This document shows, in pieces, positions 25,560 to 35,040 of a stretch of 64,000 nt of DNA (the first letter of the stretch is position 1; each line of letters begins with the position of its first letter). Position numbers and translations under genes: made by a program. Under the pieces are notes generated by a model. The model did not search any database. It was not told the origin of the DNA and saw nothing but the letters and a program-made list of their open reading frames with translations. The DNA is from Endozoicomonas sp. NE40 (GTDB lineage: Bacteria > Pseudomonadota > Gammaproteobacteria > Pseudomonadales > Endozoicomonadaceae). Location of the stretch: contig NZ_JBEWTB010000002.1 in the NCBI RefSeq assembly GCF_040549045.1, positions 1,457,501 to 1,521,500 of the forward strand, read 5' to 3'.

Positions 25560-27842
25560 TCAATATTCAGCTCTCAGTTCTCTGGCAACCTGCACCATAT
25601 TGGTCAGGGCCTCTTCCACTTCTGGCCAGTCACGGGTTTTCAGGCCGCAGTCCGGGTTTATCCACAACCGCTCAGGCGGAATCTTTTCAGCCGCCTTCTG
25701 AATCAACTGTTTAATCCATTCCCGTTCCGGCACATTAGGCGAATGAATGTCATAAACCCCGGGGCCAATTTCATTGGGATACTCAAATTCCTCAAAAGCA
25801 TCCAGCAGTTCCATGTCGGACCGGGAGGTTTCAATGGTAATCACATCAGCATCCATGGCAGCAATGTATTCGATGATGTCATTGAACTCGCTGTAACACA
25901 TATGGGTGTGAATCTGGGTATCATCCTTTACACCACTGGCTGCCAGCCGGAAACAGTTTACCGCCCAGTCCAGATACTCTGGCCAGTCCTCTTTTCTCAG
26001 AGGCAGACCTTCCCTGATCGCCGGTTCATCAATCTGAATGACTTGAATCCCGGCCTGTTCCAGATCCGTCACTTCTTTACGCAGAGCCAGAGCCAGCTGC
26101 TCACAGGAGGTTCTTTTCGGAACATCATCCCTTGGAAATGACCAGCAAAGAATCGTCACCGGCCCTGTGAGCATACCTTTCATAATTTTTCTGGTCTGCT
26201 GCTGGGCAAACACACTCCAGCTAACCGTCATAGGCTCAGGCCGGCAGATATCACCATATATAATGGGCGGCTTTACACACCGGCTACCGTAACTCTGCAC
26301 CCAGCCATACTCAGTGAAGACAAAACCTTCCAGCTGTTCGCCAAAATACTCCACCATATCATTGCGCTCTGCCTCACCATGAACCAGAACGTCCAGCCCC
26401 AGCGTTTCCTGTCGTTTTATGGTGGCCTGAATTTCCTGTTGCATGGACTCAAGATAGGCCTGCCTGCCCAGCTGTTTTTTCCGATAGAGGCCGCGCTGTC
26501 GGCGTATTTCTGTCGTCTGGGGAAAAGACCCGATGGTGGTGGTAGGAAACAGCGGCAACTTCAGTTTCTCCCGTTGCAACTTTTGTCTTACCGCATAGGG
26601 GGAGTGTCGCTGCATCAGCCTGGGAGAAATGGCATTAACCTTTTGCGCAACCTCTTTTCGATGCACTCTCCGGGATGTTTTACGACTGCAGGCGACCGCA
26701 TCCGACAAGGCAAACAGCGTTCTGATTTTGTCGCTGTTATCTCCTGACAATGCCCTGCCAAGCACTGCAATTTCATCACACTTCTCTACCGCAAAAGCAA
26801 GCCAGGATTTAATTTCATCGTCCAACCGCTCTTCTGAACTGAGGTCAACGGGAACATGCAGCAATGAACAGCTGGAAGATACCCACAGTCGTTCACCCAG
26901 CTTCTCACGAGCCGGCTTTAACTGTTCAAGAATACCTGAAAGGTCAGAACGCCAGATATTTCTGCCATCAATCACTCCGACAGACAGTGTTTTATAGGCA
27001 GGCAACCGGTCCAGCTCAGACATTAACTGTTCAGGCGCGCGAACCAGATCTATATGCAAACCTTCAACCGGCAAATTAACGACAGTAGTCGTTGCCTCCT
27101 GCAAACCACCAAAATAGGTCGCCAGCATAATCTTGATATCGTGTGTCTGGAGCCTGTTATAAACGCTTTCAAATGCCTGCAACCACGGTTGTGGCAGATC
27201 CAGAACCAGAATGGGTTCATCTATCTGCACCCATTGAACACTGGTTTTTGCCAGTTCCGACAACACCTGTCCATAAACAACCACCAGATCATCAAGCAAC
27301 TCCAGCCGGTTGAAGTGTTCTCCTTTAATTTTTCCAAGCCATAACCAGGTTAATGGTCCAATCAGAACCGGTTTAGCATTAAATCCCTGCTCCTGAGCTT
27401 CAGCTGTTTCTTCTATTACCGCCCGGCTGGTTAGCTGAAATGTCTGACCTTTGTGCAGTTCAGGCACAATGTAGTGGTAATTGGTATCGAACCACTTGGT
27501 CATTTCACAGGCCGCTGTCGCCTGACCACTGGGCGCACGTCCTCTTGCCATCCGAAACTGGGTATCCAGCTGGTTATCTTCAATGCCATCTTCAAAGCGT
27601 TGAGGAATCGCTCCCAGCATCATGGAATGGTTCAACATCTGGTCATACCAGGCAAAATCGCCAGTAGCGACCCAGTCCATACCGGCATCCTGTTGCATTC
27701 GCCAGTGCATTGACCGTAAACGACTGCCTTCAGCCATCAGGGCTGACTGGTCAAGATCGCCTCTCCAGTAAGCCTCTGTCGCTTTTTTCAGCTCACGATA
27801 TCTGCCAATTCTGGGAAAACCAACACAATGCGAAGTCGCCAT
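25560..27842 (-). CDS. metE: Cobalamin-independent methionine synthase
   Basis: 760 aa. It makes methionine from homocysteine and 5-methyltetrahydropteroyl-triglutamate in the cytoplasm. N-terminal FPRIGRYRELKKATEAYW and zinc-site segments IHTHMCYSEFNDII and NPDCGLKTRDWPE (His, Cys, Cys) are intact, as is QIDEPAIREGLP. The start was set at ATG 27842, because the Shine-Dalgarno GGGAGG ends 5 nt before it; the GTG at 27848 lies inside that site. No MetR-type TGAA-N5-TTCA palindrome was found upstream, but a 17-bp inverted repeat lies in the leader. It follows the two-component genes on the same strand after a 171-nt gap. Confidence 0.95.
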   Translation of the reverse strand: MATSHCVGFPRIGRYRELKKATEAYWRGDLDQSALMAEGSRLRSMHWRMQQDAGMDWVATGDFAWYDQMLNHSMMLGAIPQRFEDGIEDNQLDTQFRMARGRAPSGQATAACEMTKWFDTNYHYIVPELHKGQTFQLTSRAVIEETAEAQEQGFNAKPVLIGPLTWLWLGKIKGEHFNRLELLDDLVVVYGQVLSELAKTSVQWVQIDEPILVLDLPQPWLQAFESVYNRLQTHDIKIMLATYFGGLQEATTTVVNLPVEGLHIDLVRAPEQLMSELDRLPAYKTLSVGVIDGRNIWRSDLSGILEQLKPAREKLGERLWVSSSCSLLHVPVDLSSEERLDDEIKSWLAFAVEKCDEIAVLGRALSGDNSDKIRTLFALSDAVACSRKTSRRVHRKEVAQKVNAISPRLMQRHSPYAVRQKLQREKLKLPLFPTTTIGSFPQTTEIRRQRGLYRKKQLGRQAYLESMQQEIQATIKRQETLGLDVLVHGEAERNDMVEYFGEQLEGFVFTEYGWVQSYGSRCVKPPIIYGDICRPEPMTVSWSVFAQQQTRKIMKGMLTGPVTILCWSFPRDDVPKRTSCEQLALALRKEVTDLEQAGIQVIQIDEPAIREGLPLRKEDWPEYLDWAVNCFRLAASGVKDDTQIHTHMCYSEFNDIIEYIAAMDADVITIETSRSDMELLDAFEEFEYPNEIGPGVYDIHSPNVPEREWIKQLIQKAAEKIPPERLWINPDCGLKTRDWPEVEEALTNMVQVARELRAEY

Positions 27843-27877
27843 TGCCACCTCCCTGAAGGTGATATGTCATACGTTTT

Positions 27878-27894
27878 ATTGGATTCGTTCCAAT
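27878..27894. promoter_or_regulatory. Inverted repeat in the metE leader
   Basis: ATTGGA-N5-TCCAAT, perfect 6-bp arms, 36 nt upstream of the metE start codon. It could be an operator half-site pair or a small leader hairpin. Confidence 0.35.
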
Positions 27895-28013
27895 AGTGAT
27901 CGGGTAATGATCCCGTGATGAGATAAGGCGATGTGGTAAGTAAATAGTATCAACCACTCTCATTCACAGGCATGAATGAGTGTGGTCGATGAATTGGAAT
28001 GCTTCAAATGGAT

Positions 28014-29603
28014 TTATCGTCGCTGCTTGCGAGGCCATACCAGACTGAACCGGGCTCCCCCCATCGGGCTGTGACTGACCATCGCCCGACCGTTATGCCA
28101 GTACATAATCCTGCGGACAATGGAAAGTCCCAGACCATAACCGCCGGTATTACGGGTACGACTGTCGTCCAGACGACTGAAAGCAGAGAAAACCCGATCC
28201 CACTCTTCCTCGGCAATACCAGGTCCGTCGTCGTCTACATCCACTCTGCAGGTTTCCTGAGTGGATGAAAAACGTACCTGAACTTTGCCACTGGCATAGC
28301 GGCAGGCATTGCCAATCAGGTTCTGGATAGCACGGTGGATATAGCGTCGGTCAACGTCCGCAAAGCGTCTTGGGTCCAGCACATTGCAGGGAATATGTTC
28401 AATCTCCACACGATCCTGCAAGCGCCCGTATTCACTGACCACCTGCGCCACCACTTTATCAACATCGTGTCGTTTATAACGAATCTCCGGAGCGGCCTGT
28501 TCCAGATTGGCATAGGTCAGAAATTCATCAACCAGATTATCCAGCTCTTCGATATCCTTATCCATTCCTTCCAGCTGCTTCTCACGCTCCTCACTGGTTT
28601 CAGCGTCTGCAATCAGATCCAGACCAAAACGCAGACGGGCCACCGGCGTTCGCAGCTCATGGGAAACACCACGAATCATCTCCTTCTTCAGGCTCAGTAG
28701 TCGCTGAATGTAGCCCGCCATCGCATTGAAGGCAGAAGCAAGGCGCCCGATAGAGTCGGTTCCACCAATAGTGACCCGTACATCAAAATCGCCCCGGCTG
28801 AAACGGGTAGCAGCGCGCTCCAGACGACGCAGGCGTTTCTCCATGCCGCGAACCAGGATATAAATCGCCAGACTGATCGAGGTCAGCACAAACAAACCGA
28901 TGGAAATCATCAACTTAAAGGGGTAAGGATTCAGTAACCTCAGAGGCCCCAGCCGCAACAGGCGGCCTGTATCCGGCAGGCTGGTGTACATGGAAATGCT
29001 CTGCCCCTCATCGTCCAGCAGCATCAGCATACTGCCCTGACGCAACTCCTTCTGCTGAACAGGCAACAGCCGGGTCTGGGCTTCATTAAGCAGATGCACC
29101 GGATAGCTGAACGAGCTGACCGACAACGCCTGCAAACGCTGTTCCCGTTCTTCGGGCGGGTAGCGCAGAAGCTTTTCCCGGAGCAAACTCAGTGTGCCAT
29201 TGATAATCTGCTCCGAAATATTCAACACACTGCCCTGCAGTAACCGGTTCTGGTCAAGGCGGGTAGACACCAGAGCCCGACTGTCATCCAACATCTGAAT
29301 AGACACACCGGATCGATCCATGTGCTGCAAGGCTTTTTCACTGAGTCCGGACTGATCAACCGGTACGATTGAAAAAGGAATGGCTACCCGGTAAGCCCAC
29401 TCATCCAGCCACGCCTGACGCTCCTGTTCGGGCAGTTCCTGAAGGCTTTCTGACATCAGCCGGAATGTGCCCCGGACCATATCTTCACGGTACTCACCCA
29501 GACGGTGACCATTGATCAGCGTCACCGAGATGCCAGACAAAACAGCCACCAGCACCAGCGTGAAAAGAAGCCCGCCATATATTCGGAGAAAAATACTACT
29601 CAC
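28014..29603 (-). CDS. Sensor histidine kinase, RstB-like
   Basis: 529 aa. Two membrane segments (about residues 8-28 and 230-250) enclose a large periplasmic domain of about 200 residues. A HAMP domain follows (RLERAATRFSRGDFDVRV), then the H box SHELRTPVARLRF, N box HRAIQNLIGNACRYA, G1 DVDDDGPGI and G2 GGYGLGLSIV. The catalytic core is RstB-like, but E. coli RstB is about 433 aa, so the sensor domain here is about 100 residues longer. It is 59 nt downstream of its response-regulator gene and co-transcribed with it. The signal is unknown. Confidence 0.9.
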   Translation of the reverse strand: MSSIFLRIYGGLLFTLVLVAVLSGISVTLINGHRLGEYREDMVRGTFRLMSESLQELPEQERQAWLDEWAYRVAIPFSIVPVDQSGLSEKALQHMDRSGVSIQMLDDSRALVSTRLDQNRLLQGSVLNISEQIINGTLSLLREKLLRYPPEEREQRLQALSVSSFSYPVHLLNEAQTRLLPVQQKELRQGSMLMLLDDEGQSISMYTSLPDTGRLLRLGPLRLLNPYPFKLMISIGLFVLTSISLAIYILVRGMEKRLRRLERAATRFSRGDFDVRVTIGGTDSIGRLASAFNAMAGYIQRLLSLKKEMIRGVSHELRTPVARLRFGLDLIADAETSEEREKQLEGMDKDIEELDNLVDEFLTYANLEQAAPEIRYKRHDVDKVVAQVVSEYGRLQDRVEIEHIPCNVLDPRRFADVDRRYIHRAIQNLIGNACRYASGKVQVRFSSTQETCRVDVDDDGPGIAEEEWDRVFSAFSRLDDSRTRNTGGYGLGLSIVRRIMYWHNGRAMVSHSPMGGARFSLVWPRKQRR

Positions 29604-29662
29604 AAATCTAACCTGTCAGTGCCATGAGCCTGGCGGATGCTATTCCCGGCCAGGCTCATGAC

Positions 29663-30382
29663 TCAATCACTTTTTACAAACAGATAGCCTTTACTGCGTA
29701 CTGTTTTGATAAGGCGGGGATGCATCGGGTCATCGCCAATTTTGGGACGAATTCTGGATACCCGTACATCGATAGACCGGTCCTGACCGTCGTATTCGAT
29801 GCCACGCAGCTGGGCAAATATCTCTTCCCGGCTCAGGACACGACCCGCATTGGAGCAGAGCAGCCACAGAAGGTCGAACTCGGCGCTGGTCAACTCAATG
29901 CTTTCCTGATTCAGCCAGGCTTCGCGCATCGCATTATCGACAACCAGCGGACCAAACGTCAGGCGACTGGCATCCTGTTCCTGCTCTTCTTCAGCCGGCG
30001 CAACAGCCCGGCGCAGCAAAGCCCGGATACGAGCCAGCAAAACTCTGGGGCGAACCGGTTTGGCCACATAGTCGTCAGCCCCCATTTCCAGACCCAGAAC
30101 CTCATCAAGGTCTTCAGCCCGTGCCGTCAGCATCAGAATCTGGCCGTGATACTGTCCCCGAACCCGGCGACAGATCGATATGCCATCCTCTCCGGGCAGC
30201 ATCAGATCCAGCACGACCAGATCAGGGCGTTCCTGCAGAATGCGTTCAACGGCCTTGCCGCCGTCGCCTTCCACGGTGACCTGCAGGCCATTGTTCTCAA
30301 GATAATCCCTGGTCAGGGCTGCCAGCCGCTCATCGTCCTCAACGATCAGTATTCGACCTGTCTCTGTATTTTCCACAACCAA
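29663..30382 (-). CDS. OmpR/RstA-family response regulator
   Basis: 239 aa. Receiver domain: acidic pair in LIVEDDERL, phospho-acceptor Asp in DLVVLDLMLPGEDG, Thr in MLTARAE and Lys in YVAKPVRP. After an acidic Gln/Glu linker comes a winged-helix DNA-binding domain (ELTSAEFDLLWLLCSNAG, then DVRVSRIRPKIGDDP and the wing IKTVRSKGYLF). It is the first gene of an RR-HK operon. Similarity to RstA is suggested by overall layout; its regulon is not visible here. Confidence 0.92.
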   Translation of the reverse strand: MVVENTETGRILIVEDDERLAALTRDYLENNGLQVTVEGDGGKAVERILQERPDLVVLDLMLPGEDGISICRRVRGQYHGQILMLTARAEDLDEVLGLEMGADDYVAKPVRPRVLLARIRALLRRAVAPAEEEQEQDASRLTFGPLVVDNAMREAWLNQESIELTSAEFDLLWLLCSNAGRVLSREEIFAQLRGIEYDGQDRSIDVRVSRIRPKIGDDPMHPRLIKTVRSKGYLFVKSD

Positions 30383-30818
30383 ACTTCCAGCGTATAACTT
30401 AGTGTGCGTGATACTACTACAGCCCTGCGCCAGAATCCTGCCTGTAATGCCTTCACAGCGCGGTTTGTTACAATATCACGACACATTCGTTGACAAACAC
30501 CGACACCAGATGGATAAAAACAGTTCAGGGCAAAGGCATTATTTCACAGAAAAATTTGCGCAGATCCGTTAAAATCTCAAACACTATATGTTGTGGTTAG
30601 TGAAAATCGCACAGCTGCCGGAATCAGGAAAAATCAATAGTATTTTTCTTATCTAAAAGCCAAATTGTATTTCTTTTTATTATAAAAAAATTTGGGTCTC
30701 AATCATGACCTGTTGGATACTGTTTGAGGGCGATAAGAAAGACAAACTGCCAGTTTGCAAACACTAACATGAAAATAAATTCGCAGGTTTTTCACTGCAT
30801 TTCCACGACAGCGTCAAC
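30383..30818. other. Left part of the large rstA/nrdA divergent region
   Basis: 436 non-coding bases with several AT-rich runs near 30640-30700. The response-regulator promoter should be at its left end. A sequence ACACTATATGTTGTGG at 30581-30596 resembles a single NrdR box but is about 290 bp from the other boxes, so its role is doubtful. No open frame with a ribosome-binding site was found. Confidence 0.5.
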
Positions 30819-30882
30819 TTGAACTTATCTCAATACCGCATTATCTTGTGTATATAGACAGGTCGCACACAACATGTTGTAT
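30819..30882 (+). promoter_or_regulatory. nrdA promoter with paired NrdR boxes
   Basis: NrdR boxes at 30836-30851 and 30867-30882 (ACACAACATGTTGTAT) have starts exactly 31 bp apart, three helical turns, as expected for cooperative NrdR binding. The first overlaps the -10 (TATCTT, 30842-30847) of a promoter with -35 TTGAAC at 30819-30824 and 17-bp spacing; the second covers the expected start region. NrdR is the nucleotide-sensing repressor of ribonucleotide reductase genes. The leader to the nrdA ATG would be about 345 nt and has no recognised element except a third box-like site at 31167. Confidence 0.75.
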
Positions 30883-31166
30883 GCATCGTGTTCAGCACCC
30901 CACAAGATGTTATGGCAGTACCGCTGACTGCGAGTACTCAAAAGCACAGATTATGGTGCTGCAAGAATGCTAACGATCAGGGAAGAATGCTTTAAAGACA
31001 CTTGGATGACCAGTAGTCAGGGCTTGCTTTCTAAGATACATGTTGCAGTTGATTCTGGTTTTTTATCGATCCAGGTTATAAGCAAGCCATCAGCATCTCC
31101 CATTAGCTTTCTGGTTTCTGCCTCCTGAGACGGGCGCAGTCGACGGGTTTCGTGTCGACAACGAAA

Positions 31167-31182
31167 ACACAATATATTGATT
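31167..31182 (+). promoter_or_regulatory. Third NrdR-like box close to nrdA start
   Basis: ACACAATATATTGATT matches the NrdR palindrome ACACAATATATTGTGT at 14 of 16 positions, 17 bp before the ATG. No partner at 31 bp was found on either side, so it may be fortuitous or an auxiliary site. Confidence 0.4.
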
Positions 31183-31198
31183 TACAGGTAAGGGTTGA

Positions 31199-33469
31199 AT
31201 GAACAAAAACATCCTGGTCACCAAGCGAAACGGCGACAAGGAGCAGCTGGATCTGGACAAGATTCACAAGGTGATAGCCTGGGCTGCTGAGGGATTAAAC
31301 AATGTTTCTGTCTCAGAAGTTGAACTAAAGTCTCATATACAGTTCTATGATGCCATCCAGACCACCGACATCCATGAAACCCTGATCAAATCTGCTGCTG
31401 ACCTGATCTCTGAACAGGCACCTGATTATCAGTACCTGGCCGCCAGGCTGGCCATTTTTCATCTCCGTAAAAAAGCCTACGGTCAGTTTGAGCCTCCGGC
31501 ACTGTACGACCATGTCCAGAAACTCTGTGAAGCCAAAAAATACGACATTCACCTCTTAACAGACTACAGTGAAGCTGAATTCAGCCAGATGAACAGTTTC
31601 ATTGACCACCAGCGCGACATGAATTTCAGTTATGCGGCTGTTAAACAGCTGGAAGGCAAATATCTGGTTCAGAACCGTGTCACCGGAACCTACTACGAAA
31701 GCCCGCAGATGCTCTATATGCTGATCGGTGCCTGTCTGTTTTCCAGCTACCCTAAAGCTACCCGAATTGACTACATTCGTCGCTTTTATGATGCGGTGTC
31801 TACCTTCAAGCTATCTCTGCCCACCCCCATCATGGCTGGGGTCAGAACCCCCACACGGCAGTTCAGCTCCTGCGTCCTGATTGAGTGTGGTGATTCACTG
31901 GATTCCATCAACGCCACCTCCAGCGCCATTGTTAAATACGTCAGCCAGCGGGCTGGCATTGGCATTAACGCTGGCCGGATTCGTGCCATTGGCAGCCCGA
32001 TCCGGGACGGCGAAGCCTTCCATACCGGCTGCATCCCTTTCTACAAGCACTTCCAGACGGCCGTAAAATCCTGCTCTCAGGGCGGTGTCAGGGGCGGAGC
32101 CGCTACGCTGTTTTACCCTCTATGGCACTACGAGGTTGAAAACCTGCTGGTACTGAAAAACAACCGTGGGGTCGAAGAAAACCGGGTACGGCATCTGGAC
32201 TACGGTGTTCAGTTTAACCGCCTGATGTACCAGCGCCTGATCCAGGGTGGCAATATCACCCTGTTCTCCCCCAGCGATGTACCCGGTCTTTACGACGCCT
32301 TTTTCCAGGACCAGGAACAGTTTGAAGTACTGTATGAACAGTATGAAAAAGACGACAGCATTCGCAAAAAGACCCTGAAGGCCGTTGAGCTGTTCTCTCT
32401 GTTTGCCTCTGAGCGTGCCAGTACCGGCCGCATCTATCTGCAGAACGTTGACCACTGCAACACCCACAGCCCGTTTGATCCTGCTGTAGCCCCTGTACGC
32501 CAGAGCAACCTCTGCCTGGAAATTGCCCTGCCCACCAAACCATTGCAGCATGTAATGGATGAAGAGGGTGAAATAGCCCTGTGTACCCTGGCTGCCTTCA
32601 ACCTTGGTAAGGTGGAACAGCTGGATGAACTGGAAGAACTGGCAGATCTGCTGGTACGCGCGCTGGACAGCCTGCTGGACTATCAGGACTACCCGCTGCC
32701 TGCCGCCTATAACGCCACCATGGGGCGTCGTCCGCTGGGTGTGGGGGTGATCAATTTTGCCAACTATCTGGCGAAAAATAATGTGCGCTACTCCGACGGT
32801 TCTGCCAATGGCCTGACCCATAAAACCTTTGAAGCGATCCAGTACTATCTGCTGAAAGCCTCCAACCAGTTAGCCAGAGAACAGGGAACCTGCACCAAAT
32901 TCCATGAAACCACTTACGCCAAAGGCATCCTGCCTGTGGACACCTACAAGCAGGACCTTAACGCAGTCTGCCCGGAACCTCTGCATCTGGACTGGGAAGC
33001 CCTGCGGACTGAGATTCGTGAATACGGGCTGCGCAATTCAACCCTGACCGCCCTGATGCCCTCAGAAACGTCATCACAGATCAGCAATGCCACCAATGGC
33101 ATAGAGCCTCCACGAGGCTATGTCAGTGTAAAAGCCAGCAAAGACGGTATTCTCAAGCAGGTCGTTCCGGATTATGAAGAACTCCGTGGACGCTACGAAC
33201 TACTGTGGGACATCAAGAGCAATGACGGCTACCTTCAGCTGGTTGCCATTATGCAAAAGTTTGTTGACCAGACAATTTCTGCCAACACCAACTACGACCC
33301 GGCTCGTTTCGAAGGGGGCAAGGTACCCGTCAAACTGTTGTTGAAAGACCTGTTAACCGCCTACAAGCTGGGTGTTAAAACGCTCTACTACCACAACACC
33401 CGTGATGGCGCAGCGGATTCCCACGAAGAGGCCGATGACGGTTGTGCCGGTGGAGCCTGCAAAATTTAA
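31199..33469 (+). CDS. nrdA: Class Ia ribonucleoside-diphosphate reductase, alpha subunit
   Basis: 756 aa (E. coli NrdA: 761). An N-terminal ATP-cone (VTKRNGDKEQLDLDKIHKVI) gives overall activity control. The barrel carries FSSCVLIECGDSLDSI (redox Cys), NLCLEI (radical/redox Cys region) and NATMGRRPLGVGVINFA. The ending DGCAGGACKI supplies the two C-terminal shuttle cysteines exactly as in E. coli. It reduces ribonucleoside diphosphates to deoxyribonucleotides with NrdB. It is the first gene of nrdA-nrdB-yfaE. Confidence 0.97.
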   Translation: MNKNILVTKRNGDKEQLDLDKIHKVIAWAAEGLNNVSVSEVELKSHIQFYDAIQTTDIHETLIKSAADLISEQAPDYQYLAARLAIFHLRKKAYGQFEPPALYDHVQKLCEAKKYDIHLLTDYSEAEFSQMNSFIDHQRDMNFSYAAVKQLEGKYLVQNRVTGTYYESPQMLYMLIGACLFSSYPKATRIDYIRRFYDAVSTFKLSLPTPIMAGVRTPTRQFSSCVLIECGDSLDSINATSSAIVKYVSQRAGIGINAGRIRAIGSPIRDGEAFHTGCIPFYKHFQTAVKSCSQGGVRGGAATLFYPLWHYEVENLLVLKNNRGVEENRVRHLDYGVQFNRLMYQRLIQGGNITLFSPSDVPGLYDAFFQDQEQFEVLYEQYEKDDSIRKKTLKAVELFSLFASERASTGRIYLQNVDHCNTHSPFDPAVAPVRQSNLCLEIALPTKPLQHVMDEEGEIALCTLAAFNLGKVEQLDELEELADLLVRALDSLLDYQDYPLPAAYNATMGRRPLGVGVINFANYLAKNNVRYSDGSANGLTHKTFEAIQYYLLKASNQLAREQGTCTKFHETTYAKGILPVDTYKQDLNAVCPEPLHLDWEALRTEIREYGLRNSTLTALMPSETSSQISNATNGIEPPRGYVSVKASKDGILKQVVPDYEELRGRYELLWDIKSNDGYLQLVAIMQKFVDQTISANTNYDPARFEGGKVPVKLLLKDLLTAYKLGVKTLYYHNTRDGAADSHEEADDGCAGGACKI

Positions 33470-33526
33470 CGACAATTCAACTCAACCCAGTCGTGGTCGC
33501 TGCGGCGACCCGGATAGACCAATACT

Positions 33527-34657
33527 ATGAGCTACACCACTTTCAACCAGGAATTGTTTAATGCCACTGAAGAACCCATGTTTTTTGGTCGCAATGTCAA
33601 CGTCTCCCGCTATGACGTGCAGAAACACCCCATCTTCGAAAAGCTGATTGAAAAACAGTTGTCGTTTTTCTGGCGACCTGAAGAAGTGGATCTGTCAACA
33701 GACCGCAGCGATTTCGCTGCCCTGCCAGAACATGAAAAGCACATTTTTCTAAGCAACCTGAAGTATCAGACCCTGCTGGACTCCATCCAGGGGCGGTCAC
33801 CCAATGTTGCCCTGCTGCCGATTGTCTCCCTGCCAGAGCTGGAAACCTGGCTTGAGACCTGGGCTTTCAGCGAAACTATTCACTCGCGCTCGTACACTCA
33901 CATTATCCGCAATATTCTTCCGGATCCTTCAGCCGTATTCGATGATATTGTCACCAACAGCGCCATTGTCCAGAGAGCCACCGATATTACCCGTTATTAC
34001 GACGACCTGATTGAGGGTATCAACCAGTACAACGTGCTGGGTGAAGGCGAGCACCGGGTGAATGGCACAACGATACATGTGTCGGTCACCGACCTGAAAC
34101 GGCGGCTCTACCTGACGGTGGTTTCGATCAACGTGCTGGAAGCCATCCGTTTCTATGTCAGCTTTGCCTGCAGCTTTGCCTTTGCTGAGCGTTCCACCAT
34201 GGAAGGCAACGCCAAGATCATCAAACTGATCGCCCGCGATGAAGCCCTGCACCTGACCGGTACCCAGCACATGCTGCAGATCATGGCGGAAGGTAAGGAT
34301 GATCCGGAAATGGCTCAAATCGCAGCGTCACTGAAAAGCGAAGCCAGAGAGATATTCATAGAAGCCGCAAGGCAGGAAAAAGAGTGGGCTGAATACCTGT
34401 TCCAGGACGGTTCAATGATCGGCCTGAATAAAGATATTCTCAGCCAGTACGTGGAATACATTACCAACCAGCGCATGTCCGCCATCGGCATGGAACCGGC
34501 CTTTGCTCCGATCCAGAACCCTCTGCCATGGATGAACAGCTGGCTGAACAGCGACAATGTACAGGTAGCGCCGCAGGAAGTTGAAGTCAGCTCTTACCTG
34601 GTGGGACAGATAGACAGTGAAGTGGGATCAGAAGACTTCAGTAACTTTTCGCTGTAG
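33527..34657 (+). CDS. nrdB: Class Ia ribonucleotide reductase, beta subunit
   Basis: 376 aa, the same length as E. coli NrdB. Diiron ligands and radical-site regions are visible: WRPEEVDLSTDRSDF, LPEHEKHIFLSNLKYQ, ETIHSRSYTHII (Glu, His and the Tyr environment) and RDEALHLTGTQHML. The C terminus EVGSEDFSNFSL is the peptide that docks to NrdA (E. coli also ends in F-S-N-F-x-L). It houses the tyrosyl radical/diiron cofactor. It starts 57 nt after nrdA. Confidence 0.97.
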   Translation: MSYTTFNQELFNATEEPMFFGRNVNVSRYDVQKHPIFEKLIEKQLSFFWRPEEVDLSTDRSDFAALPEHEKHIFLSNLKYQTLLDSIQGRSPNVALLPIVSLPELETWLETWAFSETIHSRSYTHIIRNILPDPSAVFDDIVTNSAIVQRATDITRYYDDLIEGINQYNVLGEGEHRVNGTTIHVSVTDLKRRLYLTVVSINVLEAIRFYVSFACSFAFAERSTMEGNAKIIKLIARDEALHLTGTQHMLQIMAEGKDDPEMAQIAASLKSEAREIFIEAARQEKEWAEYLFQDGSMIGLNKDILSQYVEYITNQRMSAIGMEPAFAPIQNPLPWMNSWLNSDNVQVAPQEVEVSSYLVGQIDSEVGSEDFSNFSL

Positions 34658-34715
34658 CTTCTGCTCACTTTAACTCCATCTCCTTAACGGACTGACTAAC
34701 GACAGGAGGCTTCCA

Positions 34716-34997
34716 TTGGCCAATATCATCAAGATTATGGAAGGGTTCAGCTTTATTCCCAGAAGCGAGCTGAACCTGCTGGAAGCCCTGGAGTCTCAAA
34801 AGGTCGATGTCGAATATCAGTGCCGGGAAGGCTTCTGTGGCAGCTGTCAGGTGCAGCTGGTTGAAGGCGAGGTGGAATACACCAGCGACCCCATAGCCTT
34901 TGTACCGGAAGGCCGGATTCTGCCTTGCTGCTGCCACGCTAAAAGTGACCTGACCATTGAAATTCCCGGCGGCTGTCACTTCAAAAAACCGGAATAA
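34716..34997 (+). CDS. yfaE: [2Fe-2S] ferredoxin for NrdB cofactor maintenance
   Basis: 93 aa. Plant-type ferredoxin with the cluster motif CREGFCGSCQVQLVEGEVEY and the fourth Cys in ILPCCCHAKSD, the pattern of E. coli YfaE. It delivers electrons to rebuild the NrdB diferric-tyrosyl cofactor. It uses a TTG start supported by an AGGAGG site 6 nt upstream, and it follows nrdB by 58 nt as in enteric bacteria. Confidence 0.93.
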   Translation: MANIIKIMEGFSFIPRSELNLLEALESQKVDVEYQCREGFCGSCQVQLVEGEVEYTSDPIAFVPEGRILPCCCHAKSDLTIEIPGGCHFKKPE

Positions 34998-35040
34998 CAT
35001 ACATTTGAAAGCGGAGCGTGAATCCGGAAAGAATTGCGAG

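Noticed and set aside
27849..28013. MetR or SAM-riboswitch control of metE
   Set aside because: No TGAA-N5-TTCA palindrome and no riboswitch-like helices were found; only a short inverted repeat and an imperfect 14-bp hairpin (27953-27987).
30581..30596. Single NrdR-like box far upstream of nrdA
   Set aside because: It has no partner at 31 bp and lies about 290 bp from the clear pair; kept only as a remark in the gap entry.
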